Positions 18,493 to 25,892 of a stretch of 64,000 nucleotides of DNA are shown in pieces. Source of the stretch: CAWBFD01 sp963788115. Its GTDB lineage: Bacteria > Actinomycetota > Thermoleophilia > Solirubrobacterales > 70-9. Position 1 is the stretch's first letter, and each line of letters opens with the position of its first letter. The DNA lies in contig CAWBFD010000004.1 of the NCBI GenBank assembly GCA_963788115.1, positions 558,001 to 622,000 on the forward strand, in the 5' to 3' direction. The notes beneath the pieces are model-generated. The model searched no databases and had not been told where the DNA came from. It saw only the letters and a list, made by a program, of their open reading frames with translations. Both the position numbers and the translations under genes were made by a program.

Positions 18493-19158
18493 TCACAACG
18501 GGGCGACTAAGGAGCGCTCGCCGGCTTCGACCACCAGCGCACGGATTCGATCGGTCGCGACCGAGGTGCTAAGCGACGGCGTCGATCCGCCCGAGTCCCG
18601 AAGGTAGCGGTAAGACCCCGCCGCAACCCGGGTCCCGTCCTCATCGCGCACGAACACCCGGCACTTCGTCCCGGGCGTCACGCCCTTGACGTAGACGTGG
18701 ATCTCCGTACCCCAGTTCCGGGCCACCAGGGCGGCCTCCACTTTCAGCTCTCCGCGGTCGGTCCTCACCCAGATGGGTTCGGGTTCGCCCGGCTCGGGCT
18801 CGCCCGAGGAGCCGAGCATCGCGCCGCCCACCAGCGCCCCGCCGCCTAGCGCCACCGCGGCAGTGGCTCCCGCCAACGCGACGCGAAACCGGCGCCGTCG
18901 CTGAGCTTGGCGCTCCTCTCGGATCCGCGAGAACACGCGGTGGGCGAGGCGAGCGGGAGGCTGTGGGGTAGGGTCCAGGTGGGCCGGATCGGCGCGTAGA
19001 AGCAGCTCGCCCAGCGGGCGCAGCTCCTCGGCCTCGCGACGGCAATCCTCACAGCCCTCGATGTGGGCGCGCACGAGCGCCGCCTCCGACTCGTCGAGCC
19101 CACCCAGGATCAGGGCGCCGATGCGCTCGCGCCAGTGGCGGCAGTCGTCAGCCGTCAT
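18493..19158 (-). CDS. anti-sigma factor, zinc-finger type, membrane anchored
   Basis: 221 residues. The N-terminal zinc-binding anti-sigma motif shows DDCRHWRERIG and HIEGCEDCRREAEEL (HxxxCxxC). One membrane segment follows (VALAGATAAVALGGGALVGG, about residues 92-111), then an extracytoplasmic beta-rich domain (IHVYVKGVTPGTKCRVFVRD). It should hold the adjacent ECF sigma factor inactive until an external signal. It overlaps the sigma gene by 11 bases, so the two are made together. Confidence 0.92.
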   Translation of the reverse strand: MTADDCRHWRERIGALILGGLDESEAALVRAHIEGCEDCRREAEELRPLGELLLRADPAHLDPTPQPPARLAHRVFSRIREERQAQRRRRFRVALAGATAAVALGGGALVGGAMLGSSGEPEPGEPEPIWVRTDRGELKVEAALVARNWGTEIHVYVKGVTPGTKCRVFVRDEDGTRVAAGSYRYLRDSGGSTPSLSTSVATDRIRALVVEAGERSLVAPL

Positions 19159-19666
19159 AGCCCATCTCCTCGAGCGTGTTGCGAAGTGCCCGAAGCCCGT
19201 AGTAGACCCTGCTCTTCACCGTGCCTTCCGGTACCCCAAGCTCGGCGCCGACCTCCGCGTAGGTGCGGCCTCGAAGGTAGGTCTCGACGAGCGCATGGCG
19301 GTGGGCATCGCCGATTCGGCGAAGCGCTTCCTCGACCTGCCACGAAACCAGGAGCTGCTCCAGCGGCTCGTGCCCGAGCTCGGGCGGATCGACGTCGGAG
19401 GGCACCGGGCGACCGGCCCGGGCGCGGCCGAGGTCGATGACCACGTTGCGAAGGATCGCGAACAGCCACGTGCGCAACGAGCCCAGCTCCGGGTCGTAGC
19501 GGTCGCCGGCCCGCCACGCACGCACGAACGTCTCCTGCACGGCCTCCTCGGCGAGTCCGTCGTCGCCCAGGGAACGGAGGGCGAAGCCGTAGAGCTCGCC
19601 TGAATGAGCCGCGTACGCGTCACGCACGCCGCGCTCCCGCGTCAGGGACCGGTCAGCCCGGGCCAC
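19148..19666 (-). CDS. ECF sigma factor (RNA polymerase sigma-70 family)
   Basis: 172 residues. Region 2 is seen as AEEAVQETFVRAWR and LRTWLFAILRNVVIDLGRA. Region 4 is seen as RGRTYAEVGAELGVPEGTVK, the helix-turn-helix that reads the -35 element. The length is typical of an ECF factor. It is followed at once by its zinc-finger anti-sigma. Likely targets include the nearby lipoprotein, but no matching promoter pair was identified. Confidence 0.94.
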   Translation of the reverse strand: MARADRSLTRERGVRDAYAAHSGELYGFALRSLGDDGLAEEAVQETFVRAWRAGDRYDPELGSLRTWLFAILRNVVIDLGRARAGRPVPSDVDPPELGHEPLEQLLVSWQVEEALRRIGDAHRHALVETYLRGRTYAEVGAELGVPEGTVKSRVYYGLRALRNTLEEMGYDG

Positions 19667-19902
19667 GCCTGTCTACTCCGCGCGCACAAGCACTAACACG
19701 GCACCAGCCAGACCCGTCGCAATCGGGGCTACGCCTCTCTGCTCCGGGGTCACATACATCGGCCGTAATACTGACCCACCACGGGGGCGGTTCAACCCAT
19801 GGCAGCGCCGCGAGCGTGGCCGTCGCGGACGGGTTGTCTGGCGCCCTGAAGCAAGGCTCACCGGCTCGCGACCCTCCCCTTCCCGCGAGATACTGCAACG
19901 CG
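19667..19902. other. intergenic region upstream of the sigma gene and SnoaL genes
   Basis: About 236 bases between divergent genes. I see no RNA gene, convincing reading frame or repeat. Promoters for both directions must lie here but none matches a strong consensus. Confidence 0.5.
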
Positions 19903-20301
19903 ATGTCGCAGGAGAACGTGGAGATCGTGCGGCGGATGTACGACGCATTCCACACCGGAGACGCTGACGGGGCGTTGGCCCACTTCGATCCAGACGTGGT
20001 CGTCGATGCTTCCAGGGCCCGACCGGACGGCGGCAAAGGCCAGGGACGCGAACAGCTGAACGCGATCGTCACCGCTTGGATGGGAACCTGGGATGAATGG
20101 CGTGAGGAGATCGCAGAGATGCGTGACCTGGGTAGCCGGGTCCTCGTCCTCAGCGTGCAACACGGGCGGGGCAAGGGAAGCGGGGTTGAAGTCGAGGCCC
20201 CGTACGCGCTTCTCTATGACGTTCACGGGGGGAAGATCACACGCCTGACGATGTTCCCGACCCAGGAGCAGGCCCTCGAAGCCGCCGGGCTGTCGGGGTA
20301 G
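19903..20301 (+). CDS. SnoaL-like protein, paralog 1
   Basis: 132 residues opening MSQENVEIVRRMYDAFHTGD, the standard start of actinobacterial SnoaL-like/NTF2-fold proteins, then DPDVVVDASRARPDGGKGQG and a C-terminal strand block ending QALEAAGL. The ATG at 19903 is chosen because the family begins at MSxEN. Followed after 3 bases by a second paralog and then a truncated third, a small tandem array. Substrate unknown. Confidence 0.85.
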   Translation: MSQENVEIVRRMYDAFHTGDADGALAHFDPDVVVDASRARPDGGKGQGREQLNAIVTAWMGTWDEWREEIAEMRDLGSRVLVLSVQHGRGKGSGVEVEAPYALLYDVHGGKITRLTMFPTQEQALEAAGLSG

Positions 20302-20304
20302 GCG

Positions 20305-20694
20305 ATGTCGGAGGAGAACGTGGAGGTGGTGCAAGCTGCCTGGGCGGCGTGGGAGCGCAACGGGCTTGCGGGATTTACCGAGTACTGGGCAGATGACATC
20401 GACTGGCGAGCCATTGGGGGCCGATGGCGCGGCAAGGATGCTGGACGTGCATATCTGCAGGAGTTGCTCGGGTCGTTTGACGAGGTCAAGGCTGAGCCAA
20501 TTGAGTTCATCGACGCCGGCGACCAGCGTGTCATCACAGTCCTGCGGTACAGCGGACGCGAGAAGCGAACCGGGATTGAGGTTCCGCCCGAATACTTCGC
20601 AGTCGTCAACGAAGTCCGGAACGGGAAGATGGTCACCGGTCGCGAGTACGCCACCCGCAAAGAAGCCCTCGAAGCCGCCGGGCTTCGGGAGTAG
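20305..20694 (+). CDS. SnoaL-like protein, paralog 2
   Basis: 129 residues: MSEENVEVVQAAWAAWERNG, a WADDIDWRAIGGRWRG strand, and a C-terminus ending KEALEAAGLRE, all characteristic of the NTF2-like SnoaL fold. Begins 3 bases after paralog 1, so probably co-transcribed. The conserved C-terminal 'EALEAAGL' is shared with paralog 1, supporting tandem duplication. Confidence 0.85.
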   Translation: MSEENVEVVQAAWAAWERNGLAGFTEYWADDIDWRAIGGRWRGKDAGRAYLQELLGSFDEVKAEPIEFIDAGDQRVITVLRYSGREKRTGIEVPPEYFAVVNEVRNGKMVTGREYATRKEALEAAGLRE

Positions 20695-20698
20695 GCCG

Positions 20699-20908
20699 AT
20701 GTCGCAGGAGAACGTCGAGTTCGTCCGGCGGATCTACGAGCCGGAGATGTTCGGGCGAGATCCTGGTCGGCTCCGGCGGCACCTCCGGTGCACGGGTGTG
20801 TGCGTCAAGCTCCTCGCCACTGAACCATCCTCATCCCTCACGGGTACCACCTGTACCACATCCACCGCGGTTGCCCCCAGAGAGATGCCGTACGAAGCCG
20901 AGGCATAG
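20699..20908 (+). pseudogene. truncated third SnoaL-like copy
   Basis: The ATG at 20699 begins MSQENVEFVRRIYEPEM, matching paralogs 1 and 2 for about 17-20 residues. It then loses similarity and continues as unrelated, Cys/Thr/Arg-rich sequence to the stop at 20908. The next gene starts 4 bases later. The break near 20.76 kb therefore marks a recombination or insertion junction at the left edge of the 20.9-29.1 kb operon. Confidence 0.65.
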
Positions 20909-20911
20909 GGC

Positions 20912-21907
20912 GTGCTCGACGACGCGCACGCATTCTGGCTCCGCGAGCCAGGGCAAGGGGAGATCCGGCACGTCGCGCTGCCCGAGCCGCGGCGTGGCGA
21001 TGTGGTGGTCCGCACGCTGCGGTCCGGCATCAGCCGCGGCACGGAGACCCTGGTGTTCCGCGGCGGCGTGCCGCCGAGCCAGCACGCTGCGATGCGCGCG
21101 CCCTTCCAGGAAGGGGACTTCCCCGGGCCGGTCAAGTACGGCTACCTCAACGTCGGCGCCGTCGAGCACGGGCCGCCGGAGCTGCGCGGCCGCACGGTCT
21201 TCTGCATGTACCCGCATCAGACGGCGTACGTTGTGCCGGCCGGCGCCGTGACCGTCGTACCCGACGACGTGCCGCCGACCCGCGCCGTGCTCGCCGGCAC
21301 CGTCGAGACCGCCGTCAACGCCCTGTGGGACGCGGCTCCGCTGGTCGGCGACCGCGTGGCCGTCGTCGGCGCCGGGATGGTCGGCTGCTGCGTCGCCCGC
21401 CTGCTCGCCCGGTTTCCGGCGGTCGAGGTCACGCTCGTCGACGTAAACGCGTCACGGTGCGAGGTCGCGGCCGCGCTCGGGGCCGGCTTCGCGCGGCCGG
21501 ACGACGCCGCCGGCGGGTGCGACCTGGTCGTGCACACGAGCGCGACGTCGGCCGGACTCCAGTGCTCGCTCGACCTGCTCGCGCCCGAGGGCACGGTGCT
21601 CGAACTCAGCTGGTACGGCGACGCCGAGGTGCGGCTCTCGCTGGGCGGCGCGTTCCATGCGGGCCGCCTTCGGCTACGCGCCAGCCAGGTCGGGACGGTG
21701 TCCCCGGCCCGGAGCGCGCGACGCACGACGGCCGACCGGCTGGCCCTTGCGCTCGACCTGCTGCGCGACCCGGCGTTCGATGTGCTCGTGACCGGCGAGT
21801 CGCGCTTCGACGAGCTGCCCGGCGTCATGGCGCGCCTGGCCGCGGGGAGCCTGCCGGCGCTCTGTCACACCATCACCTACGAGGGGCGTAGCGCATGTTC
21901 AGCGTGA
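20912..21907 (+). CDS. zinc-less MDR-family dehydrogenase
   Basis: 331 residues of the medium-chain dehydrogenase/reductase fold, with the nucleotide-binding motif VVGAGMVGCCVARLL near residue 149. The position that normally supplies the catalytic zinc Cys reads SGISRGTETLV, with Ser in place of Cys, so it is probably a metal-independent oxidoreductase. It starts at a GTG and is the first gene of the operon. Its stop overlaps the pterin-synthase-like gene by 13 bases. Likely oxidises or reduces an intermediate of the operon's product. Confidence 0.85.
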   Translation: MLDDAHAFWLREPGQGEIRHVALPEPRRGDVVVRTLRSGISRGTETLVFRGGVPPSQHAAMRAPFQEGDFPGPVKYGYLNVGAVEHGPPELRGRTVFCMYPHQTAYVVPAGAVTVVPDDVPPTRAVLAGTVETAVNALWDAAPLVGDRVAVVGAGMVGCCVARLLARFPAVEVTLVDVNASRCEVAAALGAGFARPDDAAGGCDLVVHTSATSAGLQCSLDLLAPEGTVLELSWYGDAEVRLSLGGAFHAGRLRLRASQVGTVSPARSARRTTADRLALALDLLRDPAFDVLVTGESRFDELPGVMARLAAGSLPALCHTITYEGRSACSA

Positions 21908-22293
21908 CCATCCGCGAGCACATGATGATCGCCCACAGCCTGCGCGGCGAGGTGTTCGGGCCCGCGCAGCGCCTGCACGGCGCGACGTACGTCGTCGACG
22001 CCACCTTTCGCCGCGCGGTCCTCGACGCCGACGGCATCGTGGTCGACATCGGCCGCGCAGCCGAGGCGCTGCGCGCCGTGGTAGGCGAGCTCGGCTACCG
22101 CAACCTCGACGACGAGGTGGAGTTCGCGGGCGTGAACACCACCACCGAGGCGCTCGCCCGGGTCGTCGCGGACCGGCTCGCCGAGCGCGCACGGGCCGGC
22201 GCCCTGGGCGACGGCGCGCTGGAGCTCGATGGGCTGGTGGTAACGCTGCGCGAGTCCCATGTCGCGTGGGCGAGCTACGAGCGGCCGCTGTGA
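21895..22293 (+). CDS. 6-pyruvoyl-tetrahydropterin synthase / QueD-like protein
   Basis: 132 residues of the T-fold PTPS/QueD family: MIAHSLRG supplies the first zinc-type His, then RLHGATYVVDATF replaces the usual HGHxY, followed by VVDIGRAAEALRAVVGELGY, NTTTEALARVVA and ESHVAWASY. The second His of HGH is Ala, and the active-site Cys normally just before that motif is absent. Classical PTPS chemistry is therefore doubtful, and a changed substrate or reaction is likely. It overlaps both neighbouring genes. Confidence 0.85.
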   Translation: MFSVTIREHMMIAHSLRGEVFGPAQRLHGATYVVDATFRRAVLDADGIVVDIGRAAEALRAVVGELGYRNLDDEVEFAGVNTTTEALARVVADRLAERARAGALGDGALELDGLVVTLRESHVAWASYERPL

Positions 22294-23357
22294 CGGAGGT
22301 CCACGTCATCGTCCCCGGCGACATCGACGACCCGGGGCGGCCGAGCGGTGGCAACACGTACGACCGCCGGGTCTGCCGAGAGCTCGCGGCGCTCGGCTGG
22401 GCGGTGCACGAGCACGCCGTGCCCGGCGCCTGGCCGCGGCCCGGCGAGGCGGGGCACGCCGGCCTGGCGGGCGCCGTCGGCCGGATTCCGGATGGCGCCG
22501 TGGTGCTGCTCGACGGGCTGATCGCGTCCGCCGCCCCCGAGGCGCTCGCGCCGCACGCGCGCCGGCTGCGGCAGGTTGTGCTCGTGCACATGCCGCTCGG
22601 CCACCGCCCGCCGGACGACGAGGCCGGCGCGGTCCGGGCGCGCGAGCGCGAGGTCCTGGAGGCGGCCGCCGCCGTCGTCACGAGCAGCGCATGGACTCGG
22701 CGCCGGCTGGGGGAGCTGTACGCGCTGCCGGCCGACCGGGTGTACGTGGCCCAGCCTGGGGTCGACGCCGCCAGCCTCGCGCCGGGCACCGCGGCCGGCG
22801 GCGCGCTGCTTTGCGTCGCGGCGTTGACGCCCGACAAGGGGCACCACGTCCTGCTTGACGGGCTCGCCATGGCGACGGACCTGTCCTGGCGCTGCGCATG
22901 TGTGGGCAGCCTGGTCCGCGACCCGGTGTTCGCCGACGGCGTGCGCCGCCACGCAGAGAACAGCGGGCTGGGCGACCGGGTGCGCTTCCCGGGACCGCGC
23001 ACGGGCCCAGAGCTCGAGCGCGCGTTCGCCGCCGCGGACCTGCTCGTGCTCGCCTCACATGCCGAGACGTACGGCATGGTCGTCACCGAGGCCCTGGCCC
23101 GCGGCCTGCCGGTGCTCGCTGCCGAGGTCGGCGGGGTGACCGAGGCCCTCGGGCACGCGGAGGACGGTACCCGGCCGGGGCTGCTGGTCCCGCCCGGCGA
23201 CCCGGCGGCCCTCGGCGCCGCGCTGCGGGACTGGCTCGGCGACGCCGAGCTGCGCGGGCGCCTGCGCCGGGCCGCCCGGGAGCGGCGCGCGTCGCTGTAC
23301 CGGTGGCCGGACACCACCTACCTCCTCGCCGGCGTTCTCGCGGGAGCGGCGCGATGA
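22290..23357 (+). CDS. glycosyltransferase family 4
   Basis: 355 residues, GT-B fold: N-terminal HVIVPGDIDDPGRPSGGNTY, linker VYVAQPGVD, then LLCVAALTPDKGHHVLLDGL, and the donor-site EX7E region HAETYGMVVTEALARGLPVL. The GTG at 22290 overlaps the previous stop (GTGA) and its own stop overlaps the methyltransferase start (ATGA). It would glycosylate an operon intermediate or a lipid carrier. Acceptor unknown. Confidence 0.9.
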   Translation: MTEVHVIVPGDIDDPGRPSGGNTYDRRVCRELAALGWAVHEHAVPGAWPRPGEAGHAGLAGAVGRIPDGAVVLLDGLIASAAPEALAPHARRLRQVVLVHMPLGHRPPDDEAGAVRAREREVLEAAAAVVTSSAWTRRRLGELYALPADRVYVAQPGVDAASLAPGTAAGGALLCVAALTPDKGHHVLLDGLAMATDLSWRCACVGSLVRDPVFADGVRRHAENSGLGDRVRFPGPRTGPELERAFAAADLLVLASHAETYGMVVTEALARGLPVLAAEVGGVTEALGHAEDGTRPGLLVPPGDPAALGAALRDWLGDAELRGRLRRAARERRASLYRWPDTTYLLAGVLAGAAR

Positions 23358-24178
23358 GGGCGGACGGCGTCCCGGTCAGCCCCGAGTGGCTTCTCCTGCG
23401 CGAGCCGGCCGATGCGGCGGCGCGGTCGGGCGAGCTCGCCGAACGTCTCGGACGGCATCTCTCCGCGGCCGCCACCCTCGTGATCCACGACCTGGGCGGT
23501 GGCAGCGGCGCGATGGGCCGCTGGCTCGCGCCGCAGCTGCCCGGGCCGCAGCACTGGGTGGTGCACGACCGGGACGCAGGCCTGCTGGAGCTTGCCGTCG
23601 CCGACGCGCCGGGCCCGGCCGCCGACGGGGCCGCGGTCACCGTCGAGGCGAGGCGGTCCGACATCATCCGTCTGGCACCGGGGGATCTCGCCGGCGCGAG
23701 CCTCATCGTCGTCTCGGCGCTGCTCGACATGCTGACCGCCGACGCGCTCGCCGGGATGCTCGGCGCCTGCACCGGAATCGGATGTTGCCCCATGCTGCTC
23801 GCGCTTACCGTCGTCGGTCGCGTCGCCCTGACCCCGGCGGATCCCCTGGACGCGCGCTTGGCCGCCGCCTTCAACGCCCACCAACGCCGCACGACGACGG
23901 CGGGTCCCCTGCTCGGTCCGGACGCCGTCGCGGCCGCCGTCGATGAATTCCGCGGGACGGGCGCCGAGCTCGTCGTCCGGCCGAGCGCCTGGCGCCTCGA
24001 TGCGGCCCACGCCGACCTGACGGCCGAGTGGCTCGGCGGGTGGGTCGCCGCCGCGTGCGAGCAGGAGCCCGCGCTGGCCACCGAGGCCGGCGCCTACCGG
24101 GACCGGCGCCTGGCGCAGGCGGCCGCTGGAGAGCTCGCCGTCACCGTTGACCATGCCGACCTGCTGGTGCTGCCGTGA
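23354..24178 (+). CDS. class I SAM-dependent methyltransferase-like protein
   Basis: 274 residues. SAM motif I is VIHDLGGGSGAMGRWL (residues about 42-57), followed by HWVVHDRDAGLL as motif II (acidic residue for the ribose) and SLIVVSALLDML as the post-motif strand. The C-terminal part is less typical. The ATG at 23354 overlaps the preceding stop. Could methylate the pterin/pyrimidine-like or sugar moiety made by the operon. Confidence 0.78.
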   Translation: MRADGVPVSPEWLLLREPADAAARSGELAERLGRHLSAAATLVIHDLGGGSGAMGRWLAPQLPGPQHWVVHDRDAGLLELAVADAPGPAADGAAVTVEARRSDIIRLAPGDLAGASLIVVSALLDMLTADALAGMLGACTGIGCCPMLLALTVVGRVALTPADPLDARLAAAFNAHQRRTTTAGPLLGPDAVAAAVDEFRGTGAELVVRPSAWRLDAAHADLTAEWLGGWVAAACEQEPALATEAGAYRDRRLAQAAAGELAVTVDHADLLVLP

Positions 24179-25200
24179 CGACCGCCGTGCACGCGGGGCG
24201 CCGCACCACGAGCCGCCGAGCCGTGTGGTGGTGGTGGGCCAGACTGGCCGCTGCCGCCGGGACGCTCGCCGTCCTGGTCTGGCGCCTGGGCACGGGCCCG
24301 TTCCTCGACGGCCTGCGCGCGGTCGACGGCGCGGCGCTGGCGGCCGCGTCCGCCCTCGCCCTGCTGACCACCGTGTGCTGCGCCTGGCGCTGGAGGATCG
24401 TGGCCCGCGGCCTCGGCATCGACCTGCCGCTGGGCACGGCGGTGGCCGCGTACTACCGCTCGCTTTTCCTCAACGTCACGCTGCCGGGCGGGGTGGTGGG
24501 CGACGTCCACCGCGGGATCAGCCACGGCCGCGACACGAGCGACGTCGGCCGCGGGCTGCGCGCCGTGGCGTGGGAGCGCTCGGCCGGGCAGGTCGTGCAG
24601 GTCGTCGTCACCGTCGCCGTGCTCCTCGTCGTGCCGTCGCCGGTGCGGGCGACCATGCCGCTCGTCGCGCTCGCACTGCTCGCGGCGGCAGCCGGCGTCG
24701 CGCTGGCGGTGCGCGTGCGGCCCGCCGTCGGCCAATCACGGTGGGCGCGGCAGCGCCGCGCCGCAGCCCGCGAGCTGCGCGACGGACTGCTCGCCCGGCG
24801 GGCGTGGCCCGCCATCGCGCTCGCGTCGGCGCTGGTCGTGGCGGGCCACGCAGTCACGTTCCTGATCGCCGCGCGGACCGCCGGGGCGGCCGCGCCGCCG
24901 TCCCGGATGCTGCCGCTGGCGCTGGTCGTGCTGCTGGCCGGGGCGCTTCCCAACGTCGGCGGCTGGGGGCCGCGCGAGGGCGTGACGGCTTGGGCGTTCG
25001 CCGTCGCCGGCCTGGGCGCGTCAGTCGGGGTCGCCACCGCGGTCGTCTACGGCGTGATGGTGTTCGTCGCCAGCCTGCCGGGCGCCGCCGTGCTCGTGGC
25101 GGCCTGGGTTCGCCGCAGCCGGTCAGCGCCGTGGCTCGAGCGACCGCTCCCGGCCAGGCTCGCGGTCCTCGCGCGCCGGGACGGAGCCCTGGATGTCTGA
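24175..25200 (+). CDS. LPG-synthase-TM / UPF0104 (AglD-like) membrane protein
   Basis: 341 residues with about eight membrane segments in the pattern of the lysylphosphatidylglycerol synthetase membrane domain (flippase-like, PF03706). Typical stretches are AAYYRSLFLNVTLPGGVVGD (signature SLFxNxxLPGGxGGD), RAVAWERSAGQVVQ, and GALPNVGGWGPREG near the C-terminus. Such proteins are thought to move or modify lipid-linked glycans. The GTG at 24175 overlaps the methyltransferase stop. It points to a membrane-linked end product for the operon. Confidence 0.88.
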   Translation: MTTAVHAGRRTTSRRAVWWWWARLAAAAGTLAVLVWRLGTGPFLDGLRAVDGAALAAASALALLTTVCCAWRWRIVARGLGIDLPLGTAVAAYYRSLFLNVTLPGGVVGDVHRGISHGRDTSDVGRGLRAVAWERSAGQVVQVVVTVAVLLVVPSPVRATMPLVALALLAAAAGVALAVRVRPAVGQSRWARQRRAAARELRDGLLARRAWPAIALASALVVAGHAVTFLIAARTAGAAAPPSRMLPLALVVLLAGALPNVGGWGPREGVTAWAFAVAGLGASVGVATAVVYGVMVFVASLPGAAVLVAAWVRRSRSAPWLERPLPARLAVLARRDGALDV

Positions 25201-25882
25201 TCGCCCGTACACCATGCTGAGCTGCAGCGTTTCGCTCGACGGCTACCTCGGCGACCGGACGCCGCGCCTCGCGCTGTCAAACGAGGCCGACTTCGAGCGG
25301 GTCGACGAGATGCGCGCCTCCTGCGACGCGATCATGGTCGGCGCGGTCACCGTGCGCACCGACAACCCGCGGCTGCTCGTACGCTCGCAGGCCCGCCGCG
25401 ACGAGCGCAAGGCCCGCGGGCTCGCATCGTCTCCGATGAAGATAACCGTGACCGACCGGGTGGACCTCGACGCGCGCTCGAACTTCTTCACCACCGGCGA
25501 GGCCGAGAAGCTCGTCTACACCTCGAGCCCGCGGGTGGGCGAAGCCTGCGCGCGGCTCGGACCGGTGGCGACGATCGTGGACGGCGGCCGGCGCGTGCGA
25601 ATGCGCTGGCTCAGCGAGGACCTCGCCGACCGCGGCGTGGAGCGGCTCATGGTTGAGGGCGGCGGCGTCGTGCACACCCAGTTCCTCGCCGACGACCTCG
25701 TCGACGAGCTGCAGCTCGTCGTCGCGCCCTTCTTCGTCGGCGACTCGAGCGCCCCGCGCTTCGTGCGCGACGGGTGCTTCCCGTGGAACGCGGGGCGGCG
25801 TGCGACGCTCGCCGAGGTACGCCAGATCGGCGACGTGGTGCTGCTGCGCTACGCGCTCTCACCCCGGTTCCGGCACGAATGA
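25193..25882 (+). CDS. RibD C-terminal / dihydrofolate-reductase-like protein
   Basis: 229 residues with the RibD_C reductase fold: YTMLSCSVSLDGYLGD at the N-terminus, CDAIMVGAVTVRTDNPRLLV (nucleotide-binding) and RLMVEGGGVVHTQFL (GG motif binding NADPH phosphate). In riboflavin and archaeal F420/pterin routes this fold reduces a ribosylamino-pyrimidine. Its presence beside a PTPS/QueD-like gene suggests reduction of a GTP-derived pyrimidine or pterin. The ATG at 25193 overlaps the previous stop by 8 bases. Confidence 0.87.
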   Translation: MSDRPYTMLSCSVSLDGYLGDRTPRLALSNEADFERVDEMRASCDAIMVGAVTVRTDNPRLLVRSQARRDERKARGLASSPMKITVTDRVDLDARSNFFTTGEAEKLVYTSSPRVGEACARLGPVATIVDGGRRVRMRWLSEDLADRGVERLMVEGGGVVHTQFLADDLVDELQLVVAPFFVGDSSAPRFVRDGCFPWNAGRRATLAEVRQIGDVVLLRYALSPRFRHE

Positions 25883-25892
25883 ACGAGGCACG

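Noticed and set aside
19667..19902. An insertion-sequence remnant upstream of the SnoaL genes
   Set aside because: No terminal inverted repeats or transposase motif could be identified in either strand.
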